Below are positions 51,283 through 60,921 of a stretch of 64,000 nucleotides of DNA, piece by piece. The stretch comes from Pseudomonadota bacterium (GTDB lineage Bacteria; Pseudomonadota; Gammaproteobacteria; Acidiferrobacterales; Acidiferrobacteraceae), in the NCBI GenBank assembly GCA_021819245.1, contig JAKARI010000002.1, positions 61,639 to 125,638 of the forward strand, written 5' to 3'. Numbering within the stretch: the first letter of the stretch is position 1; each line of letters starts with the position of its first letter. The translations under genes and the position numbers were made by a program. The notes below the pieces were generated by a model. It was not told the DNA's origin. It did no database searches and worked only from the letters and a program-made list of their open reading frames with translations.

Positions 51283-53013
51283 ATGAGACAGGGTCTGTGG
51301 CGGGCGGCGGTCCCGGTCTTGGCGCTCGGTGTCTTGGCGGGCTGTGCGACCCTGGGCGAACGGCCCGCGGCCCAACCTCCCGCATCGTCTGCGAGGGCGG
51401 CGCGCGCCCATGCGCCGGGTCGGCTCCTGTATTACGTCCTGCTCGGGGACATCGCCGGCCAGCAGGGCCACCTGGGGGCGGCGGCGCAGGCCTTCGGCTG
51501 GGCCGCGCAAGCGACCGGTGACCTCGGCCTGGTCCGGCGCTCGGCGCTTTTGTCCTTGTATGCCCGGCGCTATGGCCAGGCCCGCCACCTGGTGCGTTTA
51601 TGGCTCTCCTCGAATCCCCAGAGCGTGAGCGCGCGCGCCGCCCTGGCGGACGCCGAATTCGGTCTGACGCGCATCGCGGCAGCCGATCAGGGGTTTCTGC
51701 GGGCCCTGGCCCGGGCCGGTACTCAAGGGGGGGCCGAGGAGCGGGCCTTTACGTTCGAACATATCGCCACCCTGCTGTTGCGCCACAAGCGCAAGGCGCT
51801 GGCCGTAACCATCATGCAGACCCTGGCGTCGCATTACCCGAAAGACCCGATCGGGGAATACATTCTGGCGGAATTGGCGCGCCGCGATCACGACCGCACC
51901 GCGGCGCTGCGCGCCGTCGACGCCGCGCTCGCCCTCAAGCCCCATTGGGAGGACGCCGCGGTCCTGAAGGCGCGCATCCTATGGGCCAAGACACCGCGCC
52001 GGGCCCTGGCATTTTCCTTGCGGTTTTTGCGGAGCTATCCGTCGGCGACGCGCTTGCGGCTCGATTATGCCCGCCGCCTGGTCTCGCTGCGCTATTGGCA
52101 TCGGGCGTTGGCGCAATTTCAGTTGATCGCCGCCGCCGCGCCCAACGACCCGCGCGTGTTGTATGCCGCAGGCCTCATTGCCATGCGTTCGCATGCGCTC
52201 GATCTCGCCCGATCCTATCTCAAGCGGTCTCTCGCGCTCGCCCCCACTAATGCCCATGATGCCCACGCGAGGCTCTATCTGGGCGAGATCGCCGAGACCG
52301 AAAAGCGCTATGCGCGCGCGCATTATTACTATGCGCGCGTGGGCCGTCCCTATCGTTTCGCGGCCATGGTGCGCGATGGGCTCATGTTGCTTGCGCAGTC
52401 GGCCCCGCACCTCGCCTGGCAGCGCCTGTCGCAGGTCACGGCCCATACCCCGGCTCAGGTTGTAACGCTTACGCTGGCGCGTAACCAGGTTCTGATGGCC
52501 CTGGGCCAATACGCCAAGGGGCTTTCCCTGGTGAACGCCGTCATTCATCGTGTCCCGCAACCCGATGCCTTGCTCTACGCCCGCGCCCTGGATGAGGAGA
52601 GGCTCGGTGCGGCGGCGGCTGCGGAACGGGATCTGAGGCGCCTGGTGGCGGCTCATCCGCATAATGCGATCGCGCTCAATGCCCTCGGATACACCTACAT
52701 CGACAACCGCCAGCATGAACGGCGCGGCATGATCCTTGTCCGCCGGGCGCTTGCGCTCGCCCCTCATGATCCGGATATCCTAGACAGCCTCGGTTGGGGC
52801 TATTATCGCGAAGGGCATATGAAGGAGGCCGTGGGCTATCTCAAACAGGCCTACGCGCGCTCGCATGACCCGACGATTGCCGCCCACCTCGGTGCCGCGC
52901 TGTGGGCCTTTGGGCACCACGCGCGCGCCCTGCGGCTATGGCATAGGGCGCTCATCAAGGCGCCTGACAACGGGGCCCTCAAGGCCGAGCTTGCCAAGCA
53001 CCAGGCCCTGTGA
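51283..53013 (+). CDS. TPR-repeat lipoprotein
   Basis: Lipobox-like VLAGCA; repeated TPR units; directly upstream of lolB. Confidence 0.8.
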   Translation: MRQGLWRAAVPVLALGVLAGCATLGERPAAQPPASSARAARAHAPGRLLYYVLLGDIAGQQGHLGAAAQAFGWAAQATGDLGLVRRSALLSLYARRYGQARHLVRLWLSSNPQSVSARAALADAEFGLTRIAAADQGFLRALARAGTQGGAEERAFTFEHIATLLLRHKRKALAVTIMQTLASHYPKDPIGEYILAELARRDHDRTAALRAVDAALALKPHWEDAAVLKARILWAKTPRRALAFSLRFLRSYPSATRLRLDYARRLVSLRYWHRALAQFQLIAAAAPNDPRVLYAAGLIAMRSHALDLARSYLKRSLALAPTNAHDAHARLYLGEIAETEKRYARAHYYYARVGRPYRFAAMVRDGLMLLAQSAPHLAWQRLSQVTAHTPAQVVTLTLARNQVLMALGQYAKGLSLVNAVIHRVPQPDALLYARALDEERLGAAAAAERDLRRLVAAHPHNAIALNALGYTYIDNRQHERRGMILVRRALALAPHDPDILDSLGWGYYREGHMKEAVGYLKQAYARSHDPTIAAHLGAALWAFGHHARALRLWHRALIKAPDNGALKAELAKHQAL

Positions 53014-53624
53014 TGCTCCGATCCCTGGCGGCAAGCCTCTTGATCATCCTGGCGGCCGGCTGCGCGCTCATGCCTCCGACCGCCGTGGTCCAACACCCTC
53101 GCCGGGTCTGGCGCGTCCACCGCGCGCGCATGATGGCGATGCAAGGCTTTCGTGTGTCGGCGCAAGGCGGAGTGCGTGCCGGCCACCACGGCGGGACGCT
53201 GGTGTTGCACTGGGTGGTGGCGCCTAGCGCCTATCGGATGACCGGCTACGGGCCCTTTGGGCGTGTCATCTTCCGCCTGCGCGCCGATGCCGGAGGCGCC
53301 CATCTGCGTACCGGGCGCGGGCGTTTTCGGGGGGCAAGCGCCGAGCGCCTTTTGTGGCGGCTGACCGGCTGGCGCCTACCGGTCGCGGGCCTGCGGTTTT
53401 GGATACGCGGGATTCCGGCGCCCGGGCCGGTAACCCGTCGCCGGCTCGATCGTGCGGGGCTGCTCGCGTCTTTGTGGCAGGATGGCTGGGTGATCCGCTA
53501 CCGTCGCTACCGCCGTACGCGAAGCGGCCGCCTGCCGCGTCTATTGACATTGACCCATGCCGTCACGGCGGGTGCCGGCCGGATCGTGGTGACGATTCGA
53601 ATCACTAGGTGGGACGTGATATGA
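53010..53624 (+). CDS. lolB: Outer-membrane lipoprotein LolB
   Basis: AAGCALMPP lipobox; between TPR protein and ispE; MMAMQGFRVSAQGGVRAG... Confidence 0.8.
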   Translation: MMLRSLAASLLIILAAGCALMPPTAVVQHPRRVWRVHRARMMAMQGFRVSAQGGVRAGHHGGTLVLHWVVAPSAYRMTGYGPFGRVIFRLRADAGGAHLRTGRGRFRGASAERLLWRLTGWRLPVAGLRFWIRGIPAPGPVTRRRLDRAGLLASLWQDGWVIRYRRYRRTRSGRLPRLLTLTHAVTAGAGRIVVTIRITRWDVI

Positions 53625-54496
53625 CCAATGAATGGCCCGCGGTCTGGCCGGCCCCGGCCAAGATCAATCTCTTTTTGCATGTCGTGGGTCGCAGGCCCGA
53701 TGGCTATCACGAACTTCAGACGGTCTTTCAGTTCATCGACTGGCAGGACGATCTGCGGTTTACCGTCACAGACGATGGGGTGATCGCCCGCGCAGAGGAT
53801 GTGCCCGGCATCGACGCCGACCGGGATCTGACGGTGCGCGCCGCGCACAGCCTGAAGGAGGCCTCGGGGTGCCGGTACGGTGTCCGTATCGGGCTCACCA
53901 AGCGTCTGCCGGTAGGCGGTGGGCTGGGTGGGGGGAGTTCCGATGCGGCGACCACCCTGCTCGCGCTTAATGCCCTCTGGGGGCTGAAGTGGCCGCTAGA
54001 CCGCCTGGCAGACCTCGGGCTTGCGCTCGGCGCCGATGTGCCGGTGTTCGTGCGCGGTACGTCCGCCTGGGCCGAAGGGGTAGGGGAGCGCCTGAGCCCC
54101 ATCGATCTGCCCGAGCCCTGGTATGTGGTGATCGTCCCCGATGCCGCGGTCCTCACCGGACCGGTCTTTGCCGGGCTTCATTTGACAGGCTTTCGGCCGC
54201 CCATCACAATACGCGACTTCCGTGCTGGGCAAGGGGATAATGATCTCGCATCGGTCGTTCGCTCCCGTTATGGGGCGGTCGACGCGGCGTGGCGCTGGTT
54301 GGAGGCCTACGGGCATGTACGGATGAGCGGATCGGGCGCGTCGCTTTTTATCGAGGTGCCGGATTCAGGGCATGGGCAAGAGGTGGTAGCGGCCTGTCCG
54401 GCGCACTGGCGCGCGCATGTCGCGCGCGGGCGCAACACCCATCCCGCGCATGCGCTGCTGCGGTCGATCACGCATTGGGGTGTCGCCAAGCGGTAA
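53621..54496 (+). CDS. ispE: 4-diphosphocytidyl-2-C-methyl-D-erythritol kinase
   Basis: [51 protein letters not shown]. Confidence 0.96.
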   Translation: MTNEWPAVWPAPAKINLFLHVVGRRPDGYHELQTVFQFIDWQDDLRFTVTDDGVIARAEDVPGIDADRDLTVRAAHSLKEASGCRYGVRIGLTKRLPVGGGLGGGSSDAATTLLALNALWGLKWPLDRLADLGLALGADVPVFVRGTSAWAEGVGERLSPIDLPEPWYVVIVPDAAVLTGPVFAGLHLTGFRPPITIRDFRAGQGDNDLASVVRSRYGAVDAAWRWLEAYGHVRMSGSGASLFIEVPDSGHGQEVVAACPAHWRAHVARGRNTHPAHALLRSITHWGVAKR

Positions 54497-54550
54497 GGCA
54501 CCGGATTTTGATTCCGGCATTCCCAGGTTCGAATCCTGGCACCCCAGCCA
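54476..54550 (+). tRNA. tRNA-Gln (TTG), CCA encoded
   Basis: TGGGGTG...CACCCCA acceptor, CCGGA-TTTTGAT-TCCGG anticodon arm, CCAGG-TTCGAAT-CCTGG T-arm. Confidence 0.95.
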
Positions 54551-54594
54551 TTTTATCGGTACGGAACAGTTTTCAGAAGATCCGCGAGGAACCC

Positions 54595-55545
54595 GTGTCA
54601 ACAGACAATATGGCGGTCTTCACGGGCAACGCGAATCCCGCGTTGGCCGAATCCATGGTCCGGCATCTGGGTATCCCGATCGGCAAGGCGCATGTCGGGC
54701 GGTTCAGCGATGGTGAGATCCAGGTAGAGATCATGGAGAATGTCCGCGGCAAGGACGTCTTCATCCTGCAGCCGACGTGTGCGCCGAGTAACGACAATCT
54801 CATGGAGCTTTTGATCCTGATCGATGCGATCAAGAGGTCCTCGGCGCGCCGGATCACGGCGGTGATCCCGTATTACGGCTATGCGCGGCAGGATCGCAGG
54901 CCGCGCACGGCGCGCGTCGCGATCGCCGCGAAGCTGGTTGCGGACATGGTAAGCGGCGCCGGGGCGGACCGGGTGCTGACCATGGACCTCCATGCCGATC
55001 AGATTCAGGGTTTCTTCAGCATTCCGACCGACAACATTTATGCCGGTCCGGTGCTGCTGGGCGACATATGGCGCCACTGTTATGACAACCTGCTGGTCGT
55101 GTCCCCCGATGTCGGGGGTGTGGTACGCGCGCGGGCGCTTGCCAAGCACCTCGATGCGGGGCTTGCGATCATCGACAAGCGCAGGCCCAGGCCCAATGAG
55201 GCCAAGGTCATGCATATCATAGGCGAGGTGGAAGGCCGGACCTGTGTTTTGATAGACGATCTCGTGGATACCGCCAATACCTTGTGCGAGGCGGCTACCG
55301 CCTTGAAGGCCAACGGCGCCGTGCGGGTCGTGGCGTATTGCACCCACCCGGTCCTGTCGGGGCGCGCCGTAAGCCGTATCGAGGGATCGGTGCTAGACGA
55401 GATCGTGGTGACAGACACCATACCGTTGGGTGCGCAGGCCCGTTCCTGCGCAAAGATCCGGCAGCTCAGCGTAGCCGAGCTGCTCGCGGAGACCATAAGG
55501 CGCATCGCGGACGAAGACTCCGTGAGTTCGCTCTTCATGGACTAA
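54595..55545 (+). CDS. prs: Ribose-phosphate pyrophosphokinase
   Basis: [59 protein letters not shown] motif. Confidence 0.96.
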   Translation: MSTDNMAVFTGNANPALAESMVRHLGIPIGKAHVGRFSDGEIQVEIMENVRGKDVFILQPTCAPSNDNLMELLILIDAIKRSSARRITAVIPYYGYARQDRRPRTARVAIAAKLVADMVSGAGADRVLTMDLHADQIQGFFSIPTDNIYAGPVLLGDIWRHCYDNLLVVSPDVGGVVRARALAKHLDAGLAIIDKRRPRPNEAKVMHIIGEVEGRTCVLIDDLVDTANTLCEAATALKANGAVRVVAYCTHPVLSGRAVSRIEGSVLDEIVVTDTIPLGAQARSCAKIRQLSVAELLAETIRRIADEDSVSSLFMD

Positions 55546-55608
55546 TCGGTCCGGCCGCGGGACGTCGGCGGGCCCTGGTCGCGGGGCCCCCTTATCGAGG
55601 AAGTGGTC

Positions 55609-56277
55609 ATGAGTGGAAAATTCGAGTTGAACGCCGAGGTACGCAGCGCAAAGGGTACGGGTGCGAGCCGCCGCCTGCGCCGCGCCGGCAAGGTCCCGGG
55701 GATCATGTACGGGGCGGGCAAGGAACCGGTCATGCTGTCTTTCGAGCACGACCCGCTCTGGCACCAGATCCGCCACGAGGCGTTTTTCACATCGATCCTG
55801 TCCATCAAGGTCGACGGCAAGGTCATTGATCAGGCGGTGTTGCGCGATCTGCATATGCACCCCTTCAAGCCCCGGGTGGCGCATCTGGATCTGCAGCGGG
55901 TGAGCGCAACCGAGCGCCTGCACCTGCCGGTACCGCTGCATTTCGTCAATCAAGAGACCGCGCCGGGCGTGAAGCTCCAGGGGGGGCTGGTCGCGCATCT
56001 CGTGACCGAGGTGGACGTGTCCTGCCTGCCGAGCCAGCTGCCGGAATTCCTTACGGTCGATGTCGGCAATCTGCATGTCGGCGAGTCCATCCATCTGAGC
56101 AACCTCCCGTTGCCTGAGGGTGTGACCTTAACCGATCTTGCCCACGGCAATGATCTTGCGGTCGTGACCATTACCGTGGTGCGCGAGGTCGTGGAGCCCG
56201 AGCCGACCCCGGTGGCCGAGGCGGCAGCCGCAGCCCCGGCGCCCGAGACGGCAGCCCCCAAGACGGAAGGGAAGTAA
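55609..56277 (+). CDS. rplY: 50S ribosomal protein L25/Ctc
   Basis: FELNAEVRSAKGTGASRRLRRAGKVPGIMYGAG; between prs and pth. Confidence 0.95.
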   Translation: MSGKFELNAEVRSAKGTGASRRLRRAGKVPGIMYGAGKEPVMLSFEHDPLWHQIRHEAFFTSILSIKVDGKVIDQAVLRDLHMHPFKPRVAHLDLQRVSATERLHLPVPLHFVNQETAPGVKLQGGLVAHLVTEVDVSCLPSQLPEFLTVDVGNLHVGESIHLSNLPLPEGVTLTDLAHGNDLAVVTITVVREVVEPEPTPVAEAAAAAPAPETAAPKTEGK

Positions 56278-56877
56278 TTGGGGGAGCCCCTGGCGGCCTT
56301 GGTGGGGCTCGGCAATCCGGGACCAGAGTATGACGACACCCGGCATAACGCCGGGTTCTGGTTTCTGGATCGCATCGCGCAACAGGCGGCGGTCCCATGG
56401 CGGCACGAGGCCAAGCTGTCGGCCTCCGCCTGCCGGGTACGGCTGGGCGGTGTGGATCTGTGGCTCATAAAGCCTGCGACCTTCATGAACGAAAGCGGCA
56501 CGAGCGTGGGCGCGCTCTGCCGCTATTATCGGCTGGCGCCTAGCGAGGTCCTGGTCGCGCATGACGATCTCGATCTTTCGCCGGGTGTCGTGCGCCTGAA
56601 AAAGGGCGGGGGTGCCGGCGGCCATAACGGGCTGACCGACATCATCGCCCATGTCGGCGCCGATTTCTGGCGGCTGCGCATCGGTATCGGCCGCCCGGCC
56701 CCTCGCCGCGACCTCATCCCTTATGTACTGGGGCGGCCATCGCGGGCGGAGACCGAGGCCATAGAGGCCGGTCTTGGGCGCGCGCTGGATGTGCTGCCGC
56801 TGATCGCTCAGGGGGAGAGAGAGCGGGCCATGAATCTTTTGCATACGGCGGATGGAGAGAAGGCCCATGGGGCTTAA
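56278..56877 (+). CDS. pth: Peptidyl-tRNA hydrolase
   Basis: LAALVGLGNPGPEYDDTRHNAGFWFLD, KPATFMNESG; TTG start. Confidence 0.96.
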   Translation: MGEPLAALVGLGNPGPEYDDTRHNAGFWFLDRIAQQAAVPWRHEAKLSASACRVRLGGVDLWLIKPATFMNESGTSVGALCRYYRLAPSEVLVAHDDLDLSPGVVRLKKGGGAGGHNGLTDIIAHVGADFWRLRIGIGRPAPRRDLIPYVLGRPSRAETEAIEAGLGRALDVLPLIAQGERERAMNLLHTADGEKAHGA

Positions 56878-57964
56878 ATGCGGTATCGTGGGGCTTCCGA
56901 ATGTCGGCAAATCGACGCTCTTCAATGCCCTGACCGCGGCCGCCATTCCCGCGGAAAACTATCCGTTTTGCACCATAGAGCCGAACGTGGGGGTCGTGGC
57001 CATCCCCGACCCCAGGCTCAAGGCCTTGGCCGAGATCGCCAAGCCCGAACGCATCGTGCCGGCGGTCATGGAGTTCGTGGACATCGCCGGGCTCGTGGCG
57101 GGGGCATCGCAGGGCGAGGGGCTTGGCAACAAGTTCCTGTCCCACATCCGTGAGACCGACGCCATCATCGAGGTCGTGCGCTGCTTCGAAGACGAGAATG
57201 TCGTCCACGTGGCTGGCCGCGTCGACCCGCTCGCCGATATCGATGTCATCCACACCGAGCTTGCGCTCGCCGATCTCGAGAGTGTCGACCGGGCGCTCGC
57301 GCGTGACGGCAAGGGCGCGCGCGCCGGCAACAAGGAAGACGTCAGGCGCCGTGAACTGCTGACACGGATCCGCGAACACCTCAACGGTGGCGGCATGGTC
57401 CGAACACTGCCCCTCACCGAAGAGGAGCGCCTGATGATTCGCGGCTTCTCGCTTCTGACCGCAAAGCCCGTGCTCTATGTCGGGAATGTGAAGGAGGGCG
57501 GGTTTACGGGAAACCCGCTATGGGACCGGGTGTCCGCGCGGGCGCGCGATGAGGGCGCGCAGGCACTCGCCATCTGTGCCGCTTTCGAGGCTGAATTGGT
57601 CTCGCTCGCCGATGAAGAGCGCCCGGCGTTCTTGGCCGAGATCGGATTGAGCGAGCCCGGGCTTGACCGCCTCGTGCGCACGGCCTTTACCCTCCTTGGG
57701 CTCGAGACCTTTTTCACCGCAGGGCCCCAGGAGGTGCGCGCCTGGACCATACGCCGGGGCAGTCTCGCCCCGCAGGCCGCAGGGGTCATTCATACCGACT
57801 TCGAGCAGGGCTTTATTCGCGCCGAGGTCATAGGCTATGAGGATTATGTGCGGCTGCGCGGCGAGCATGGGGCGCGCGAGGCCGGGAAATTGAGACTGGA
57901 GGGCCGCGACTACGCGATGCAGGATGGCGACGTCGTGCATTTCCGGTTCAATGTGAGCCGCTAG
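56867..57964 (+). CDS. ychF: Redox-regulated ATPase/GTPase YchF
   Basis: MGLKCGIVGLPNVGKSTLFNALT, IPDPRLKALAEI, VDIAGLVAGASQGEGLGNKFL. Confidence 0.97.
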   Translation: MGLKCGIVGLPNVGKSTLFNALTAAAIPAENYPFCTIEPNVGVVAIPDPRLKALAEIAKPERIVPAVMEFVDIAGLVAGASQGEGLGNKFLSHIRETDAIIEVVRCFEDENVVHVAGRVDPLADIDVIHTELALADLESVDRALARDGKGARAGNKEDVRRRELLTRIREHLNGGGMVRTLPLTEEERLMIRGFSLLTAKPVLYVGNVKEGGFTGNPLWDRVSARARDEGAQALAICAAFEAELVSLADEERPAFLAEIGLSEPGLDRLVRTAFTLLGLETFFTAGPQEVRAWTIRRGSLAPQAAGVIHTDFEQGFIRAEVIGYEDYVRLRGEHGAREAGKLRLEGRDYAMQDGDVVHFRFNVSR

Positions 57965-58054
57965 CGGGGCATGGCGTGGGAGGACCTATGGGGCCCGCCC
58001 GCATTCCTTGACATCATGGAGGGCTGCCCCCAAAATGCCCCACCTTCAAGACAT

Positions 58055-58131
58055 GGCTATGTAGCTCAGCTGGTTAGAGCGCGGCACTCATAATGCTGAG
58101 GTCGGTGGTTCGAGTCCACCCATAGCCACCA
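58055..58131 (+). tRNA. tRNA-Met (CAT), CCA encoded; island integration site
   Basis: GGCTATG...CATAGCC acceptor, CGGCA-CTCATAA-TGCTG anticodon arm, GGTGG-TTCGAGT-CCACC. Confidence 0.95.
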
Positions 58132-58149
58132 TATAAATCAAGCACTTAG
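58087..58149 (+). repeat. Att-like direct repeat copy 1 (anticodon loop to 3' end of tRNA-Met plus 18 nt)
   Basis: 45 bp identical to 62798-62842; extended to 63 bp with 3 mismatches. Confidence 0.95.
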
Positions 58150-58263
58150 GCGACGTACCGCTCCTGCCACACTCCGAGTTGGCGACACTGAAGAGGCGCC
58201 CTGGCTGAGTCAGCAATAGACCGAACAGGGGTCCTTACGTCGGGAATGAGCGCTGGCGCCCAC

Positions 58264-58962
58264 CTAATCGCAGAAAGTTATGGGGGGGGGCGGGTAATTG
58301 GTGCTCCACCAAGATGGAATAGGGGCCGCCTCACCCACTAATTTGCCATCAAGGAAGTAGGCGAAAGCATTGTAGCTCCCTCTATCGTCCTCGGAGACAT
58401 CCGTGCTGTTATCTACCACCAGAGCGGCCGAAACCAGATTTACCGCCTGGGCAAAGTTGCGTAGCACGCGAGGGTACCGTTCCCGGACTTTTTCAGGCCT
58501 TACATTGTGGCCGCCACGGGCCACTCTGTGTTGTACCCGTTCCAGGGATTTGTCGGCCGAACTCAAGCCGATTGCGAGCAGTACCACATAATAGCCACAG
58601 GCGACCGCATTGGCCATGAAGCCGAGCTTGTCGCCAACTGGGTCGGACAGGACTGTCTCCATGCTGAACGATATGCGGTCTTTGATATAGCCTAGGCGGA
58701 GGTGTGTGGCCTCCTTGGCTGCGCGCAGGGAGAACTCCTCGTCGGTGAGTTGAGGATCTTGCCAATCGGTGCGGATCTGGCGCTCGATCGCGTCAGCGTC
58801 GATATGAAAAGAGAGGTGCTCTTCAAGGGCGTCCCGCAGGTATTCCTTGTAGCAGGTCGATTTTCCGGCACCGTTGTGGCCGGCGATGACGACCAGTAAT
58901 GGGCCACTGCGAGAGGCTTGGTCGGCGTCGACACGCTCTACAAAGGATTCGAAGAGACTCAG
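58264..58962 (-). CDS. Zeta-toxin/COG4185-like P-loop kinase
   Basis: Open frame LSLFESFVERVDADQ...GPLLVVIAGHNGAGKSTCYKEYL...FSMETVLSDP...VARGGHNVRPEKVRERYPRVLRNFAQAV...VVDNS; no ATG/GTG/TTG before Walker A, CTG at 58962 is the best candidate start. Confidence 0.75.
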   Translation of the reverse strand: MSLFESFVERVDADQASRSGPLLVVIAGHNGAGKSTCYKEYLRDALEEHLSFHIDADAIERQIRTDWQDPQLTDEEFSLRAAKEATHLRLGYIKDRISFSMETVLSDPVGDKLGFMANAVACGYYVVLLAIGLSSADKSLERVQHRVARGGHNVRPEKVRERYPRVLRNFAQAVNLVSAALVVDNSTDVSEDDRGSYNAFAYFLDGKLVGEAAPIPSWWSTNYPPPPITFCD

Positions 58963-58965
58963 GGG

Positions 58966-59673
58966 TTACCCCCTCCCCGCACGCTCTTTCTCGTTCGCAG
59001 CCAGTTTTGCAAACGCCCCCTTCATGCTCTTCACGGCGCCGGTAGCGCGCCGATTTTCGTCGGCCTGCAGGTGCGGGCCCATGGCGACAAGTATGTCGCG
59101 GGCCCGGCTCACGGCCTCCTCGCTGAGATTCGTCTCGCACAGTAAATCAAACACGCTCTTGCCGTTTGGCAAGGCGGCGTGGAGCCATCGGCCGCGAGGC
59201 GGCGTGTGCTTAGACCAATCGAGGGCGATGAGGTAGAGCCGCTTCAGGCGGTCGCGATCATTGTGAGCCCGGATCGCCTCGATGTCGGTCAGGGACTCCC
59301 ACTGGTAAACGGTGGGTCGGCTGACGCATAGCACCTGCGCGGTGTCGCTGATCGTGAGGCGAAATGTCTTGCGCACAGTGTCGACAATGTTAGCTGGTGG
59401 GGGCACAGGCACACAGGATTTAGTCCTGTTAGACGTGAGCTGCACGACGAGCCAGGCATTGACGGCGCCTGTTGCCGCCATGCCGTAGATCTGGACTGGC
59501 CCATTTTGGAGATTGAGTCCGGGACGAAGATTGGCAACGATCAAGCCGATGTATTCGTTAGCGTCGTTGACATGTACCGCGTCGCCAGTGTTGTAAGAGG
59601 TTGTACTGGCTCCAAGCTGTTCCAGCAACGCCTGCCGAGCAATAGCCTCGCGCAGACCTTCTTGAGCTGTCAT
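58966..59673 (-). CDS. HTH-domain protein, candidate antitoxin/regulator
   Basis: FRLTISDTAQVLCVSRPTVYQWE helix-turn-helix; same strand, ends 3 nt before candidate kinase start; ORF may start at 59715. Confidence 0.7.
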   Translation of the reverse strand: MTAQEGLREAIARQALLEQLGASTTSYNTGDAVHVNDANEYIGLIVANLRPGLNLQNGPVQIYGMAATGAVNAWLVVQLTSNRTKSCVPVPPPANIVDTVRKTFRLTISDTAQVLCVSRPTVYQWESLTDIEAIRAHNDRDRLKRLYLIALDWSKHTPPRGRWLHAALPNGKSVFDLLCETNLSEEAVSRARDILVAMGPHLQADENRRATGAVKSMKGAFAKLAANEKERAGRG

Positions 59674-59675
59674 TT

Positions 59676-60512
59676 TCAGCACTGGGTTTCTTCCTCGGTA
59701 GTTGTTTGCATCCATTCGCGTTCAGCGAGTGGCGACATGATACGCCGAAAGGACTGCGACATATCGGCGCGGAGGCGATCGAGTTCGTCGCCAATAGCGG
59801 TGGCGGCGAAGGGGCGGTTGACCATGCGCCAGCGATCCATGTCCAGAACCGCGGACAGGCCGCTGGCCGACATGGCGGCGAAGTGGGTAGGCAGGACAAC
59901 TGAGTCCTGCAGGTCCGGAGGCAACGCGGCGACGCCGAAACCACGTCCATATTGAACGCGCAACTGACCGCCATCCTCGCGCGGGAAGTCATAAAGATTG
60001 AAGGCCACCGATGATTGTTCCCCCAATACGTCAGGAGATTTGCCCAGTCCGCCGAGGAAGTAATCCTCCGGCACATGGCCGTCAGTGGGAACAATGAAGT
60101 CGATGTAGCGCAGACCAAGCCGGACCACTTGAAGTTGGCGGTCTTCACAGAGAGCGGCCATGAAAGTGCGCCACTGGCCGATGAAGTGGCGGGAATCCTG
60201 ATAGGCGGAACTCAAAAAGGTCAGGCTCCCCGTTTGGAGACGGATCACCTCGGTGTTCTCATCATTCCGGAGATCCAGGCCGACAGGCTGCATCGATGTT
60301 GGCATGGGGGTAGCGGCAGCCGCTTGGCCAATGACTACTGATACAGGGGTCAGTTGGCTGATATGGGGGTGACTCCGGCCGGTTGCATTGAGGATGCGCT
60401 CCGAAGTCACGCTGGGCGCGGTAACAGGTTCGTGAATGAATCTGACTTGGGCGACCACGAGGGCGAGGGGGGCATTGGGCCAGCGTCCAAGTCCGTGACG
60501 TGAAGTGCTCAC
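59676..60512 (-). CDS. TIGR04255-family-like protein
   Basis: LGRWPNAPLALVVAQVRFIHEP...VVRLGLRYIDFIVP motifs; GTG at 60512 or TTG at 60575 as start. Confidence 0.65.
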   Translation of the reverse strand: MSTSRHGLGRWPNAPLALVVAQVRFIHEPVTAPSVTSERILNATGRSHPHISQLTPVSVVIGQAAAATPMPTSMQPVGLDLRNDENTEVIRLQTGSLTFLSSAYQDSRHFIGQWRTFMAALCEDRQLQVVRLGLRYIDFIVPTDGHVPEDYFLGGLGKSPDVLGEQSSVAFNLYDFPREDGGQLRVQYGRGFGVAALPPDLQDSVVLPTHFAAMSASGLSAVLDMDRWRMVNRPFAATAIGDELDRLRADMSQSFRRIMSPLAEREWMQTTTEEETQC

Positions 60513-60584
60513 TGTCTCTCCGATCAAAGGGCTTCGTCTGTCTGTGGGGCTGTATGGTCTGGCATTTAAAACCAATTTTACAGG

Positions 60585-60629
60585 CTATTTGACTTTCTAC
60601 AAGGCGGTCATTACTATTTGACACTCTAC
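60585..60629. promoter_or_regulatory. Imperfect 16-bp direct repeats in divergent promoter region (candidate operators)
   Basis: CTATTTGACTTTCTAC (60585-60600) and CTATTTGACACTCTAC (60614-60629), 2 mismatches, 29-bp offset. Confidence 0.5.
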
Positions 60630-60648
60630 TTTACACATGAGGTTTGAC

Positions 60649-60921
60649 ATGACACATCCTGCTAACGACCCCCCCGAGCAGTCGCATGCACCGGTTTATA
60701 ACATCACGATCAACGCCGATGCGGTGACGGTACACCAGGCACGGCTCTCCTTCGACGAGGTCTGCCGTCTAGCGTTTCCGGCTGGTCCGTTCGGCCCCAA
60801 AATCCGCTACACCGTGACTTACAGCCTGCCGGATGGCCACGAAGGCTCAATGGTTCAGGGTGACACGATCGAGGTCCTAGACGGGGAGGTATTCTATGTC
60901 GGCAATACGGATCGCTCGTAG
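60649..60921 (+). CDS. Single-domain ubiquitin-like (multiubiquitin-family-like) protein
   Basis: YNITINADAVTVHQARLSFDEVCRLAFPAGPFGPKIRYTVTYSLPDGHEGSMVQGDTIEVLDGEVFYVGNTDRS; GAGG RBS before ATG 60649 (alternative start 60637). Confidence 0.75.
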   Translation: MTHPANDPPEQSHAPVYNITINADAVTVHQARLSFDEVCRLAFPAGPFGPKIRYTVTYSLPDGHEGSMVQGDTIEVLDGEVFYVGNTDRS

